64,000 nucleotides of DNA from Devosia sp. GTDB taxonomy: Bacteria > Pseudomonadota > Alphaproteobacteria > Rhizobiales > Devosiaceae. Numbering within the stretch: the first letter of the stretch is position 1; each line of letters starts with the position of its first letter. Shown one piece after another: positions 53,185-61,879 of the stretch. Both the position numbers and the translations under genes were made by a program. Location of the stretch: contig NZ_JAQGJM010000028.1 in assembly GCF_028290625.1 (NCBI RefSeq), positions 25,641-89,640 on the forward strand, read 5' to 3'. Under the pieces are notes generated by a model that had not been told where the DNA came from, ran no database searches, and saw only the letters and a program-made list of their open reading frames with translations.

Positions 53185-53973
53185 ATGGTCAAACCGGTGA
53201 CATCAGTGTTCGAAGGCGGTTTTGAACCGGGCGATGGCCTGGTGGATGAGGGCGGCCAGGATTTTGGCGGTGTCGCGCTGGACCGCAAGTCGCTGGCCGA
53301 GCAGGTCGCCAACCGCATCATGGCGATGATCAAGAGCGGCAATCTGAAATCGGGGGACAAGCTGCCCACTGAGGCGCAGATGGGCATCGCCTTCGGCATT
53401 TCGCGGCCGCCGCTGCGCGAGGCGCTCAAGGCGCTGACGCTGATGGGCGTGCTGGTGAGCCGGCAGGGCGGGCGCTACACCGTCACTGACTTGACGCCCA
53501 CACGGCTGGTCGCGCCGTTCAATACCATGCTGTCGGTCGCCGACTATGACGTGCACAAGCAGTTCGAGGCCCGTACCGTGGTCGATCTGGAACTGGTGCG
53601 GCTCTGTGCCCTGCGCGCCTCGCCCGAACTGCGGCAGCGCATCCACAAGCTGGCGGTGGACGGCAAGGCGTTCGAGCACGATCCCGTGGCTTTCCGCCTG
53701 CTGGACATCGAATTCCACCAAGCCATCAACGGCGGCGCGGCCAACGAGCTGTTATCGGCGCTGGCGCAGGTCTTGTACGACATGGGGCTGGATGTGCGGC
53801 GGACGGCCAGCGAAGTGCCCGGCGTGATTTCGCATAGTGTCAGTCAACATATCGCGGTGGCCGACGCGCTGGTCGCGGGCGATGCGGCGGCAGCGGTGGC
53901 CGCCTATCGCGCCCATCTCGAACATGTTCGCGACACCACCATCCAGTCCATGGAAGCCGGCAAACTTCAGTAG
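53185..53973 (+). CDS. GntR-family regulator, FCD subfamily (second)
   Basis: This 262-residue regulator starts at ATG 53185 after AGGGGGC. It has an unusual acidic N-terminal leader (about 35 residues), then the winged helix (VANRIMAMIKSGNLKSGDKLPTEAQM and ISRPPLREALKAL, read in parts). The FCD domain carries ARTVVDLELVRLCALRAS and FRLLDIEFHQAIN, and ends with a conserved YRAHLEHVRDT. It is cotranscribed with the lactonase, mutarotase and dehydratase genes and very likely acts on the palindrome at 52204-52214, sensing a sugar-acid intermediate. Confidence 0.92.
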   Translation: MVKPVTSVFEGGFEPGDGLVDEGGQDFGGVALDRKSLAEQVANRIMAMIKSGNLKSGDKLPTEAQMGIAFGISRPPLREALKALTLMGVLVSRQGGRYTVTDLTPTRLVAPFNTMLSVADYDVHKQFEARTVVDLELVRLCALRASPELRQRIHKLAVDGKAFEHDPVAFRLLDIEFHQAINGGAANELLSALAQVLYDMGLDVRRTASEVPGVISHSVSQHIAVADALVAGDAAAAVAAYRAHLEHVRDTTIQSMEAGKLQ

Positions 53974-53980
53974 GTCCACA

Positions 53981-54298
53981 ATGTCAGAACGCATCGCCTT
54001 CCGCATGAACCTCAATCCCGGCCAGGCCGCCGAATACGAAAAGCGCCACGACGAGATTTTCCCCGAGCTGTCGCAGGCCCTCAAGGATGCCGGCGTGTCG
54101 GATTATTCGATCTGGCTCGATCCCGAGACCCACCACCTATTCGGCATTTTGACGCGCACCGACGATCACACCATGGACAAGCTGCCCGAGACCGAAATCA
54201 TGAAGCGGTGGTGGAAGCATATGGCCGACGTGATGGAGACGGATGCCAATAACGTGCCCAGTCAGGTAGCGCTGAAGCGCGTGTTCCTGCTGCCATGA
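53981..54298 (+). CDS. rhaM: L-rhamnose mutarotase
   Basis: This 105-residue protein interconverts the alpha and beta pyranose anomers of L-rhamnose or related sugars. RMNLNPGQAAEYEKRHDEIFPEL at the start supplies the family histidine. IWLDPETHHLFGIL and MKRWWKHMADVM followed by a C-terminal VFLLP are hallmark blocks of the RhaM family. It lies 7 bp after the GntR gene and overlaps the dehydratase gene by 4 bp. A second, more divergent family member is at 61552. Confidence 0.9.
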   Translation: MSERIAFRMNLNPGQAAEYEKRHDEIFPELSQALKDAGVSDYSIWLDPETHHLFGILTRTDDHTMDKLPETEIMKRWWKHMADVMETDANNVPSQVALKRVFLLP

Positions 54299-55479
54299 GC
54301 GCGGCCTTCCGCATCAAGGATCTGCGGGTCTACACGATCAAGCCATCGGCGAAGGCCGGGACCTATTTCAAGCCGGGCCTGTCCAATCACTGGCTGGTGG
54401 ACTCGCTGATTTCCAATCCGATGTCGGGCTATCCGGCGTTCCGCGAGAAGCGGTCGAGCTGGGGCATCGGCGTGCTGGGTGCTCTGGTGGTCGAGATCGA
54501 AACCGAGGACGGCACGGTCGGGGTCGCGACCGGCAGTGGTGGCGCGCCGGCGGCATGGTTGATCAAGCACCATTTTGCGCGGTTCGTGGTGGGCCAGGAT
54601 GCGCGCAATCTCAACCTGATCTGGGACCAGCTCTATCGCTCCTCGCTGCCCTATGGCCGCAAAGGGCTGCCGATCATGGCGATCAGTGCCGTCGACCTGG
54701 CGCTGTGGGACCTGGTGGGCAAGGTGCGGAACGAGCCGGTCTATAATCTGATCGGTGGGCTCAGCCGCGACGAGATCACCTTCTACTGCACCGGCCCGGC
54801 GCCGGACGCCATCAAGGCCCTCGGCTTCTGGGGCGCCAAAGTGCCGCTGCCGCATAGCCATTTCGATGGCGAGGAAGGGCTGCGGGCGAACGTGGCGTTC
54901 CTCGCGGCGCATCGCGAAACGGTAGGGCCCGACTATCCGCTGATGGTCGATTGCTACATGTCGCTGACGGTGGACTATGCGATCCGGCTGGCGGAAGCCT
55001 GCAAGCATCTCAATATCCATTGGTGGGAAGAGGTATTGTCGCCCGAGGATATCGAGGGGTTCCGCGCCATCAAGCACGCGCATCCCACACTCAAATGGAC
55101 CACCGGCGAGCACGAATATACCCGCTACGGCTTCCGTCGGCTGATCGAGGAGCGCACGCTCGATATCGTGCAGCCTGACGTGATGTGGGTCGGGGGGATG
55201 ACCGAATTGCTCAAGATCGCAGCGCATGCCTCGGCGTACGACATTCCGGTCGTGCCGCATGGCAGCGGGCCGTATTCGTATCAGTTCATCGCCAGCCAGC
55301 CGGGGCCGGCCTTTTGCGAATATGTGGCCGCCAGCCCCGACGGGCAGACCATCATGCCGGTGTTTGGCGACCTGTTCGAGGGCGAGCCAATGCCGCAGAA
55401 CGGCAAGCTTCGGCTATCGGAGGCACCCGGTTTCGGCATGACGCTGGCCGATCGCGACGTGCTGGAAGCCGTCGTCTAG
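54295..55479 (+). CDS. rhmD: L-rhamnonate dehydratase-like enzyme
   Basis: This 394-residue enolase-superfamily protein removes water from L-rhamnonate to give 2-keto-3-deoxy-L-rhamnonate. It closely follows the RhmD pattern I know from E. coli: [84 protein letters not shown], and VVPHGSGPYSYQF, with the metal acids and the catalytic histidine all present. The start ATG overlaps rhaM (ATGA). Some relatives accept L-lyxonate or L-mannonate, so the exact substrate range is open. Confidence 0.9.
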   Translation: MSAAFRIKDLRVYTIKPSAKAGTYFKPGLSNHWLVDSLISNPMSGYPAFREKRSSWGIGVLGALVVEIETEDGTVGVATGSGGAPAAWLIKHHFARFVVGQDARNLNLIWDQLYRSSLPYGRKGLPIMAISAVDLALWDLVGKVRNEPVYNLIGGLSRDEITFYCTGPAPDAIKALGFWGAKVPLPHSHFDGEEGLRANVAFLAAHRETVGPDYPLMVDCYMSLTVDYAIRLAEACKHLNIHWWEEVLSPEDIEGFRAIKHAHPTLKWTTGEHEYTRYGFRRLIEERTLDIVQPDVMWVGGMTELLKIAAHASAYDIPVVPHGSGPYSYQFIASQPGPAFCEYVAASPDGQTIMPVFGDLFEGEPMPQNGKLRLSEAPGFGMTLADRDVLEAVV

Positions 55480-55546
55480 CTGGTCCTATTAGTCGTTGGT
55501 CTGAGACGCTACAGGTGCCTTGACACCCAGCCTCCCAGCACGCTAG

Positions 55547-55584
55547 CGTTCTATATATGGTACGAGTGTTCCAAATATGGAACA
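55547..55584 (+). promoter_or_regulatory. Tandem IclR-type operators upstream of the second CUT2 operon
   Basis: Two 18-bp near-palindromes share the pattern nGTTCyAwATATGGwACn: CGTTCTATATATGGTACG (55547-55564) and TGTTCCAAATATGGAACA (55567-55584), with starts exactly 20 bp apart. The second has perfect 7-bp arms. They lie between a possible -35 (TTGACA at 55520) and the ribosome site of the ATPase gene. The IclR gene at 60769 in the same operon is the likely binder. Confidence 0.7.
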
Positions 55585-55599
55585 TCAGGAGGCGTACTC

Positions 55600-56403
55600 A
55601 TGAATGATCCGGTAGCTCAGCCTGTGCTTGAAGCACGCCATATCGCGCGGCATTTTGGTGCCGTGATCGCGCTGGCCGATGCGTCGCTGACGTTGAATCG
55701 GCACGAAGTGCTGGGGCTGGTCGGCGATAATGGCGCCGGCAAGTCGACGCTACTCAAAATCCTGTCCGGTATCGTCAGCGCCAGCAGTGGCGAAGTGCTG
55801 GTCGATGGTGCGCCGATCCAGTTGCGCCGCGCGCAGGACGCCATGGATGCGGGGATCGAGACGGTCTACCAGGACCTGGCTTTGGTCGACACCATGACCG
55901 CCTATCAGAACGTCTATCTGGGCCGCGAGGAGATTTCCAAGAACCCGGTCGCCCGCTTCTTCAACCTGGTCGATGACAAGCAGATGCGGCAGCGGGCACG
56001 CGAAGTGCTCGACAGCCTGCAGGTCAAAATTCCCTCGATCAATGTGACGGTCAAAGGCATGTCGGGCGGCCAGCGCCAGTGTCTTGCCATTGCCCGCGCG
56101 CTGCTCTGGGGTCGTCGTATCGTCATCCTCGATGAGCCGACCGCGGCGCTGGGCGTGCGCGAAACCGGTCAGGTGCTCGACGTCATCCGCGAACTGCGCA
56201 AGCAGGACGTCAGCGTGATCATCGTCAGCCACAATATGCAGCAATTGATGTCCGTTGCCGACCGCATCACCGTGATGCGGCTGGGCCGCTCGATTGCCAC
56301 GCGCACAGTCAAGGACACGCAGGTGTCCGAAATCGTCGGCCTGATCACCGGAGCCATTCCGGGCGATCATCAGGAGGAGGCCGCGACACTCGCTACCGCC
56401 TAA
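55600..56403 (+). CDS. CUT2-type sugar ABC transporter ATPase, single ABC domain
   Basis: This 267-residue ATPase has Walker A GDNGAGKST near 43, signature MSGGQRQCLAIARAL, Walker B IVILDEPTAALG and switch histidine IIVSHNM. It has only one ABC domain, about half the length of RbsA-type ATPases, so the transporter must use a dimer of this protein, as in FrcA-type systems. CAGGAGG precedes the ATG. It is the first gene of the second module, directly after the tandem operators. Confidence 0.95.
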   Translation: MNDPVAQPVLEARHIARHFGAVIALADASLTLNRHEVLGLVGDNGAGKSTLLKILSGIVSASSGEVLVDGAPIQLRRAQDAMDAGIETVYQDLALVDTMTAYQNVYLGREEISKNPVARFFNLVDDKQMRQRAREVLDSLQVKIPSINVTVKGMSGGQRQCLAIARALLWGRRIVILDEPTAALGVRETGQVLDVIRELRKQDVSVIIVSHNMQQLMSVADRITVMRLGRSIATRTVKDTQVSEIVGLITGAIPGDHQEEAATLATA

Positions 56404-56469
56404 ATCCCGCCCAGAACCGGATCAACCGGCAGGCGGACATCGGACTATCGCACCCTTGAGGAGGAACCC

Positions 56470-57525
56470 ATGCTGCGTCGGTCTCTGCGCGTCATCGCCA
56501 TGATGATGCTTACACTCGTACTTGCCGCAACCGGCTTTGCCGGTACGGCCTCGGCCCAGGATAAATTCAAGCTCGGCATGGCCGTTGGCGGCAATACCTG
56601 CTGCGAATGGATGAAGGCACAGGGCGACGTCGCCCGCGCGCTGGCCGAAAAGAACGGCTGGGATTATGTCGAACTCTCCAACAACAACGATCCCGCAACG
56701 GCGCTGAAGAATGCGCAGATTTTTGTGCAGGAAGGCGTCAACGCGGTCATCCAGTTCAATGGCCAGCCGTCGTCCAACCCGGCGATCGCCGCCGTGCTCA
56801 AGGCCGCCAATATCCCGGTCGTCACCTATGATATCGCCGATCCCGGCATGTATTTTGTCGGCATCGACAACCTTGCGGCCGGTATTGCCGGCGGCAAGCA
56901 GCTCGGCGAGGTGATCAAGGCCAAGTGGGACTGCAATCCGGACCTGGTGATCTCGGCGGAAGGCGCTTCGGCCGGCATCGTCAACGAATGGCGCACTGGC
57001 GGCATGCGCACCGGCCTCAAGGAAGTGTGCCCGGATATTCCGGATGAAAAGTGGGTGTCGTTCGAAAGCCAGGGTGATGCTGCTGTTGGCTTGCCGGCGG
57101 CCCGCGATCTGCTCGCCGCTCATCCCGATGCCAAGAACATGGCCGTGGTCGGTCTCAATGACGGCGGCGTGCTGTCGCTGATCAATGCCGCCGAACAGCT
57201 TGGCCGCGCCGATGGCGTGATCGGCTGGGGCCAGGACGGCGCCTTCATCACCGGCGACAACGTCAATCCGCACCTTGCGGGCTCGGTGTTCTACTTCCTC
57301 GAAGGCTATGCGGTTTACGCCATCAAGGATGTGATCGGGCCGATCGCTGCAGACACTGTTCCCCCGCTCAAGGCCGATGCGGGCGATCCGGCATCCAAGG
57401 TGCAGCCATGCCCGGTTTCGGCCGAGCAGGCCAAGGCGGTGCCGGACATGGCTGAACGCGTGACGCAACTGCTCGCGGCCCCTTCTGGGACCACCGAGTA
57501 CGAACTGTTCTGCCCGAACAAGTAA
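56470..57525 (+). CDS. CUT2-type sugar-binding protein with six cysteines
   Basis: This 351-residue receptor follows GAGGAGG. The signal peptide ends near TASAQ. The periplasmic binding protein-1 fold shows IQFNGQPSSNPAIAAVLKAANIPVVTYDIADPGMYFVGIDN and VGLNDGGVLSLINAAEQLG (read in parts). Unusually it contains six cysteines in the mature chain (NTCCEW, WDCNPD, EVCPDIP, QPCPV and LFCPNK), consistent with three disulfides; most ribose-type receptors have none or few. Ligand likely a pentose or 6-deoxyhexose. Confidence 0.9.
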   Translation: MLRRSLRVIAMMMLTLVLAATGFAGTASAQDKFKLGMAVGGNTCCEWMKAQGDVARALAEKNGWDYVELSNNNDPATALKNAQIFVQEGVNAVIQFNGQPSSNPAIAAVLKAANIPVVTYDIADPGMYFVGIDNLAAGIAGGKQLGEVIKAKWDCNPDLVISAEGASAGIVNEWRTGGMRTGLKEVCPDIPDEKWVSFESQGDAAVGLPAARDLLAAHPDAKNMAVVGLNDGGVLSLINAAEQLGRADGVIGWGQDGAFITGDNVNPHLAGSVFYFLEGYAVYAIKDVIGPIAADTVPPLKADAGDPASKVQPCPVSAEQAKAVPDMAERVTQLLAAPSGTTEYELFCPNK

Positions 57526-57538
57526 GCCGAGTAGCCCG

Positions 57539-58528
57539 ATGTCCCTCGATCAAACCATTGTTGCCTCCCCGCCAGCCACGGTGCTGCAGGTGCGGTTCCA
57601 CGGTTGGGGCACCGGGCTCATGCTCATCGCCGCGTGGCTGCTGCTAATCGCAGCCACCGGCATCTACCGCGCCGACTTCATCTCACACCAGACGCTGCTG
57701 GCCGTCGCCTTCACCATGTCGATCGTCGGCGTGCTGTCGATCGGGCAGGGGCTGGTCGCCATTTCGGGCGGCTTCATCGACCTCAGTCAGCCCGCCGGCA
57801 TGATCACCGCAAGTCTTGTGGTGGTCCGGCTGTCGGAAGCCGGCATGCCGCTCTTAGTGGTCATCATCGGCGCTATTCTCGCCGGCATGGCGTGGGGCGC
57901 CTTCAACGCCTGCATCATCGTTTTCGCCAAGCTCAATCCGGTGATCGTGACGCTGGCGACCAATTTCATCGGCCTCGCGGCTTTGTTCCTGGTGTTCCAG
58001 CTCGCCGAAGTGCCGCAGCGCAGCGAGATTTATGCCTTCGGCCGCGCCAGCTTTCTCGGACTGCCGGCGATCTGGTGGCCGATGGTGGCGCTGGTATTGG
58101 TGGTCGGCTTCATGCTGCCGCGCACGCGGTATGGACGGCGCGCGACCGCGGTCGGCGGCAATCGCATGGCGGCGCGGGCGCGGGGGATTTCGCTCAAGGC
58201 GACGCGGTTCGCCGTTTTCACCATTGCCGGTGGCTTCGTTGGCTTCGCCGCCGTGCTGTTCGCTGCCACCAGCGGACCATTCAATCCGGGCTCCGGCAGT
58301 GCCATGCAGCTCAATATCATTGCCGGGGTGATCCTGGCGGGGATTTCGCTGGCCGGTGGGCGCGGCAATTTCTGGATGCTGCTGCTCAGCGTCGGTTTCC
58401 TGTCCACCATTCCGACCTCGCTGGTGTTCTTTGGGCTGTCCTCGGACACCCAATCGATCTTCCAGGGCCTGATCCTGGTCATCGCGGTCGCCATCGATGG
58501 CCTGCGCGCACGGAGAGGAACGCCATGA
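57539..58528 (+). CDS. CUT2 sugar ABC transporter permease A
   Basis: This is a 329-residue ribose-type permease with about nine membrane helices. VAISGGFIDLSQPAGMITASLVVV corresponds to the conserved GxDLS-type block, here IDLSQ. NPVIVTLATNFIGLAALFLV and AGVILAGISLAGGRGNFWMLLLSVG are further family stretches. The second CUT2 permease gene overlaps its end by 4 bp. The pair forms the channel of the importer energised by the ATPase at 55600. Confidence 0.92.
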   Translation: MSLDQTIVASPPATVLQVRFHGWGTGLMLIAAWLLLIAATGIYRADFISHQTLLAVAFTMSIVGVLSIGQGLVAISGGFIDLSQPAGMITASLVVVRLSEAGMPLLVVIIGAILAGMAWGAFNACIIVFAKLNPVIVTLATNFIGLAALFLVFQLAEVPQRSEIYAFGRASFLGLPAIWWPMVALVLVVGFMLPRTRYGRRATAVGGNRMAARARGISLKATRFAVFTIAGGFVGFAAVLFAATSGPFNPGSGSAMQLNIIAGVILAGISLAGGRGNFWMLLLSVGFLSTIPTSLVFFGLSSDTQSIFQGLILVIAVAIDGLRARRGTP

Positions 58529-59523
58529 CCGACCTTGCCGCCAAGCGCGACGCCTATGTCATTCCCCATCACCCGGTGCGCGACCTGCTGACCGGCTCGG
58601 TGGCCAGCATCGCGCTGACCTTTATCCTGGTGCTGGCGGTGGGGCTGATCTGGGTCGGACCAAAATTCCTGAGCTTCGGCAATATCAGCATCATGGGCTC
58701 GTTTCTGGTCGTCCCGCTGATCGTGGGTGCCTTTGCGGGCTTCGCGCTGCTATCGGGCGTGGTCGATCTGTCGATCGGCTCGATGGTGGGCTTCTCGTCG
58801 GCGCTGTTTGCCACGTTCCTGACGCTGGGTTGGGACCCATGGGCGGCCGCCCCGGTGACGCTGCTGGCCTGCCTCTTCTTCGGCGGCATCAATGCCATCG
58901 CCATTGTGGGGTTCGGGGCCGAGGCGATCGCGGCCACATTGGGCATGCTGGTGGCCCTGCGCGGCATCACCTGGGTGTTGCTGGGACCGCAGGGATCGAT
59001 CTTTTCATTCAATCCGGGCCTGTTCGCGCTGGTCAATCAGTCCGTATTCGGCTTGCCACTGTTCTTCCTGCTTGCCGCAGTGTTGACGCTGCTCACATCG
59101 ATCATGGTGTCCAAAAGCCGGCTCGGCCGTCATATACAGGCCGTCGGCGGCGATGATCGTGCCGCGGCGCGCGCTGGCATTTCCGTCAACCGCGTGCGGG
59201 TGGTAGCGCTGTTGCTGAGCGCCTTTGGCGGCGGCATCGGTGGCATCGTGTTCGCCGGCCAATTGGGCAGCGCTGCGCGCGCCACCGGCGTCGGCCTCGA
59301 ATTTCAGGTTTATGCGGCGCTGATGATCGGCGGCTATTCGATCCTGCGTGGTGGCGTCGGCAATCCGATCGGCGGCGCGCTGGGGCTGCTGGCGGTGGCG
59401 GGAGTGTCCAACATTCTCGATCTGCGCTCGATCAGCCCATACTACGTCAACATCATTGTCGGCCTGCTGCTTCTGGCGGCCGTCCTGCTCGACCGCTTCC
59501 GTGGCGGCGACGCGTACGAATAA
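58525..59523 (+). CDS. CUT2 sugar ABC transporter permease B
   Basis: From ATG 58525 the product has 332 residues. SGVVDLSIGSMVGFSSALFAT, GFGAEAIAATLGMLVALRGITWVLLG and ALMIGGYSILRGGVGNPIGGALGLLAVAG are typical ribose-type permease blocks. The N-terminus (about 20 residues) is cytoplasmic and charged. The start overlaps permease A (ATGA), with GAGAGGAA as ribosome site. The open frame that begins at 57604 overlaps permease A in another frame and is not used. Confidence 0.92.
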   Translation: MTDLAAKRDAYVIPHHPVRDLLTGSVASIALTFILVLAVGLIWVGPKFLSFGNISIMGSFLVVPLIVGAFAGFALLSGVVDLSIGSMVGFSSALFATFLTLGWDPWAAAPVTLLACLFFGGINAIAIVGFGAEAIAATLGMLVALRGITWVLLGPQGSIFSFNPGLFALVNQSVFGLPLFFLLAAVLTLLTSIMVSKSRLGRHIQAVGGDDRAAARAGISVNRVRVVALLLSAFGGGIGGIVFAGQLGSAARATGVGLEFQVYAALMIGGYSILRGGVGNPIGGALGLLAVAGVSNILDLRSISPYYVNIIVGLLLLAAVLLDRFRGGDAYE

Positions 59524-59559
59524 TCCATCCAAAGCTTCGTTCGAAAAGGCCATATTGCC

Positions 59560-60750
59560 GTGAAAATCACCGATATCCGCATCAAGACTTTCCGCACCTA
59601 TGCCGATCGCTGGGACGTGGGCCATGCGCTGCCCGTGCCCAAAGCTGACCTGATGCAGACGATCCTCGCAATCGAGACCGATGCCGGGGTGACCGGCTAT
59701 TACCTGGGCGGCGGCTCGCATGGCGATGCCGAGGGGCTCAATATCGTCGACCAGCAGATGATCCGCGGCCGCATCCTGCCGCTGCTCAAGGGGCAGGACC
59801 CGCTCGACCGCGAAATGGTGTGGAAGTGGCTGTGGATCAACAATACGCCCGAAAATGTCGCGAGCGTCATCGACAACGCGCTGTGGGATCTGGCGGGCCG
59901 TGCCTTCAATACCCCAGTCTATAAGCTGATGGGCGGCGCCGGGCGCGAAAAGGTCAAAGCCTACGCCTCCACCTATCCCAATATCGGCAAGCCGCACGTC
60001 TATGCCGAGCATGCTTTGGCCTGCAAGAACGAGGGCTACCAGGCCTACAAGATCCATCCGCACTACTTCTGGAACCCCGAGACCGGCCAGCCGACGCCCG
60101 GCCGTCCGAGCAATATCAAGGCCGATATCGAGACCTGCCATCTGGTGCGCGAGGCCGTGGGGCCGGACTACGTGCTGATGTTCGATCCCTGGGGGACGTA
60201 TATGAGCATGGAAGAAGCCATCCAGGTCGGGCGCGAGCTGGAGAAGCTCAATTTCTACTGGTACGAGCATCCGATGCCCGAATACCGGGTCGAAAGCTAC
60301 GTGCGGCTCAGCCGCGAACTCTCGATCCCGATCCTGTCGCCGGAGATCATTGCCGGTGGCGTGTTCTCGCGCGCCGAGTGGATTCTGCGTGGCGCCGGCG
60401 ACATGAGCCGCATCGACGTGGTGCGCGGCGGCATTACCGGGGCGCGCAAGACGGCAATCGTCGCCGAGGCCTATGGCCTGCGCTGCGAAATGCACATGGC
60501 GGGCTGGGGCAATCTGCAGGTCATCGGCGCGACTTCGGAAGACACATCCGAATATTACGAGAAGGGCCTGCTGGCGCCCGGCGTCGATTATGACGCGCCG
60601 CATCCCTACCTCAAGAACACCTGTGACAAGATCGATTCCGAGGGCTACGTGCACATGCCCACCGGCCCCGGCATGGGCTATGAAATCGAGTGGGACTATA
60701 TCGACGACAACCTGATCGATCCCTTGGCCCTCGAAAAGAAGTTCTGGTAG
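59560..60750 (+). CDS. Enolase-superfamily sugar-acid dehydratase of the second module
   Basis: This 396-residue enzyme starts at GTG 59560 (V-KITDIRIKTFRTYADRW). The metal-binding acids are visible in MFDPWGTY, WYEHPMPE and LSPEIIAGG, with the catalytic histidine region CEMHMAGWGN. The second-strand motif is YKIHPHY, a KxH pattern instead of the KxK of mandelate racemase. A long loop rich in Pro/Gly near residues 170-185 (NPETGQPTPGRPSN) is characteristic of a subfamily acting on aldonic acids. It probably dehydrates the L-fuconate/L-rhamnonate-type acid produced by the aldo/keto reductase at 62801, feeding the DapA-type aldolase. The exact substrate is not readable. Confidence 0.85.
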   Translation: MKITDIRIKTFRTYADRWDVGHALPVPKADLMQTILAIETDAGVTGYYLGGGSHGDAEGLNIVDQQMIRGRILPLLKGQDPLDREMVWKWLWINNTPENVASVIDNALWDLAGRAFNTPVYKLMGGAGREKVKAYASTYPNIGKPHVYAEHALACKNEGYQAYKIHPHYFWNPETGQPTPGRPSNIKADIETCHLVREAVGPDYVLMFDPWGTYMSMEEAIQVGRELEKLNFYWYEHPMPEYRVESYVRLSRELSIPILSPEIIAGGVFSRAEWILRGAGDMSRIDVVRGGITGARKTAIVAEAYGLRCEMHMAGWGNLQVIGATSEDTSEYYEKGLLAPGVDYDAPHPYLKNTCDKIDSEGYVHMPTGPGMGYEIEWDYIDDNLIDPLALEKKFW

Positions 60751-60768
60751 CGGGGAAAATCAGTCTCA

Positions 60769-61542
60769 ATGTCGAGCATCAAGCGATCAGTGCAGGTGAT
60801 GGACCTTTTGGCGCGCAAGAGCCCGTTGGGGGTGCGTGCCATCGCCACCCAATTGGCTCTGCCACTGGGCTCGGTGCATCGCCTGCTGCTCGACCTTGAG
60901 GAGGAGGGCATTGCCGAGCGGACCGCCGATGGCGAGTGGGAGCTGTCGTTCCGGCTGCTGGAGATCACCGGCAGCCAGCTCGAGCGGATCGAATTGCCGC
61001 GGCTGGCCCGGCCCTATGCCGAAAAGATCGCCCAGGCGACAGGCGAGACGGTCAACCTCAATGCGCTGAGCGGGCGCAATGGTGTGTGCATCGACAAGGT
61101 GCGCGGCAATGAGGGCATGCAGCTCGACATGCGCATCGGCTCGCGCGGGCCGATGCATTGCGGCGGGGCCGGCAAGGTGATGCTGGCCTATATGGCGCCG
61201 TCCGAGCAGGCCAAGGTGTTCGAACTGCCGTTGGTGGCGCTGACGGCCAGGACCATCACCGATCTCGACGTGCTCAAGGCGGAACTCGTGCGCATCAAGG
61301 CGCGCGGCTATTCGATCGACGACCAGGAAGTGGTGATCGGGGTCTATTGCGTCTCGGTGCCGATCCTCGATCGCAACGGGCACCCGGCAGGATCGATGAG
61401 CATTACCGGACCATCGGTGAAGGCGCCGGGTGACGATATTTTGCCCAAGGTGGCGATGCTCAACGAGGCCTGCGGCGCGGTCAGCCGGCGTATCGGCTAT
61501 CTGGGCGACTGGCCGCTGCTGGCCCAACCGGTTGCGGCTTAG
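60769..61542 (+). CDS. IclR-family transcriptional regulator
   Basis: This 257-residue regulator has an N-terminal helix-turn-helix (RSVQVMDLLARKSPLGVRAIATQLALPLGSVHRLLLDL, read in parts) and the IclR effector domain: LPRLARPYAEKIAQATGETVNL, RGPMHCGGAGKVMLAYM and GVYCVSVPILDRNGHPAGSMSITGPS. The cysteine/small-residue GCG-like region around MHCGGAGK is the ligand site in relatives. It sits within the catabolic operon and should bind the tandem sites at 55547-55584, responding to a pathway intermediate. Confidence 0.93.
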   Translation: MSSIKRSVQVMDLLARKSPLGVRAIATQLALPLGSVHRLLLDLEEEGIAERTADGEWELSFRLLEITGSQLERIELPRLARPYAEKIAQATGETVNLNALSGRNGVCIDKVRGNEGMQLDMRIGSRGPMHCGGAGKVMLAYMAPSEQAKVFELPLVALTARTITDLDVLKAELVRIKARGYSIDDQEVVIGVYCVSVPILDRNGHPAGSMSITGPSVKAPGDDILPKVAMLNEACGAVSRRIGYLGDWPLLAQPVAA

Positions 61543-61551
61543 GGGAAAACG

Positions 61552-61854
61552 ATGCGGCATGCATGGGTGATGAAGCTCAAGGCGGGCAACGAGACGATCT
61601 ACAAGCGCAAGCATGACGAGATCTGGCCCGAAATGCTGGACCTGATGGCGCGCAACGGCACCCATAATTTCTCCATCTATCGCTATGGCCTGCTGCTGTT
61701 CGCCTATCAGGAGCTGGACCACGCGCCTCTGCCCGGTGCGCCGATCGATCCCATCGTGTGGAAGTGGTGGGAGATGATGGCGCCCTACATGGAAACCAAT
61801 GCGGATTTCTCGCCCTGGCAGGAGCCGCTTGACGAAATGTTCCACGCCGACTGA
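61552..61854 (+). CDS. L-rhamnose mutarotase-family protein (second)
   Basis: This 100-residue protein of the RhaM fold starts RHAWVMKLKAGNETIYKRKHDEIWPEM, with the family histidine in KRKHDEIWPE. WKWWEMMAPYMETN matches the conserved late block, and it ends in EMFHAD instead of the usual VFYLP. It is much more divergent than the one at 53981, so it may act on L-fucose or another sugar. It lies 9 bp after the IclR gene and 25 bp before the aldolase gene. Confidence 0.85.
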   Translation: MRHAWVMKLKAGNETIYKRKHDEIWPEMLDLMARNGTHNFSIYRYGLLLFAYQELDHAPLPGAPIDPIVWKWWEMMAPYMETNADFSPWQEPLDEMFHAD

Positions 61855-61879
61855 CGCCCCATTTTTTCAGAGAGTTTTC

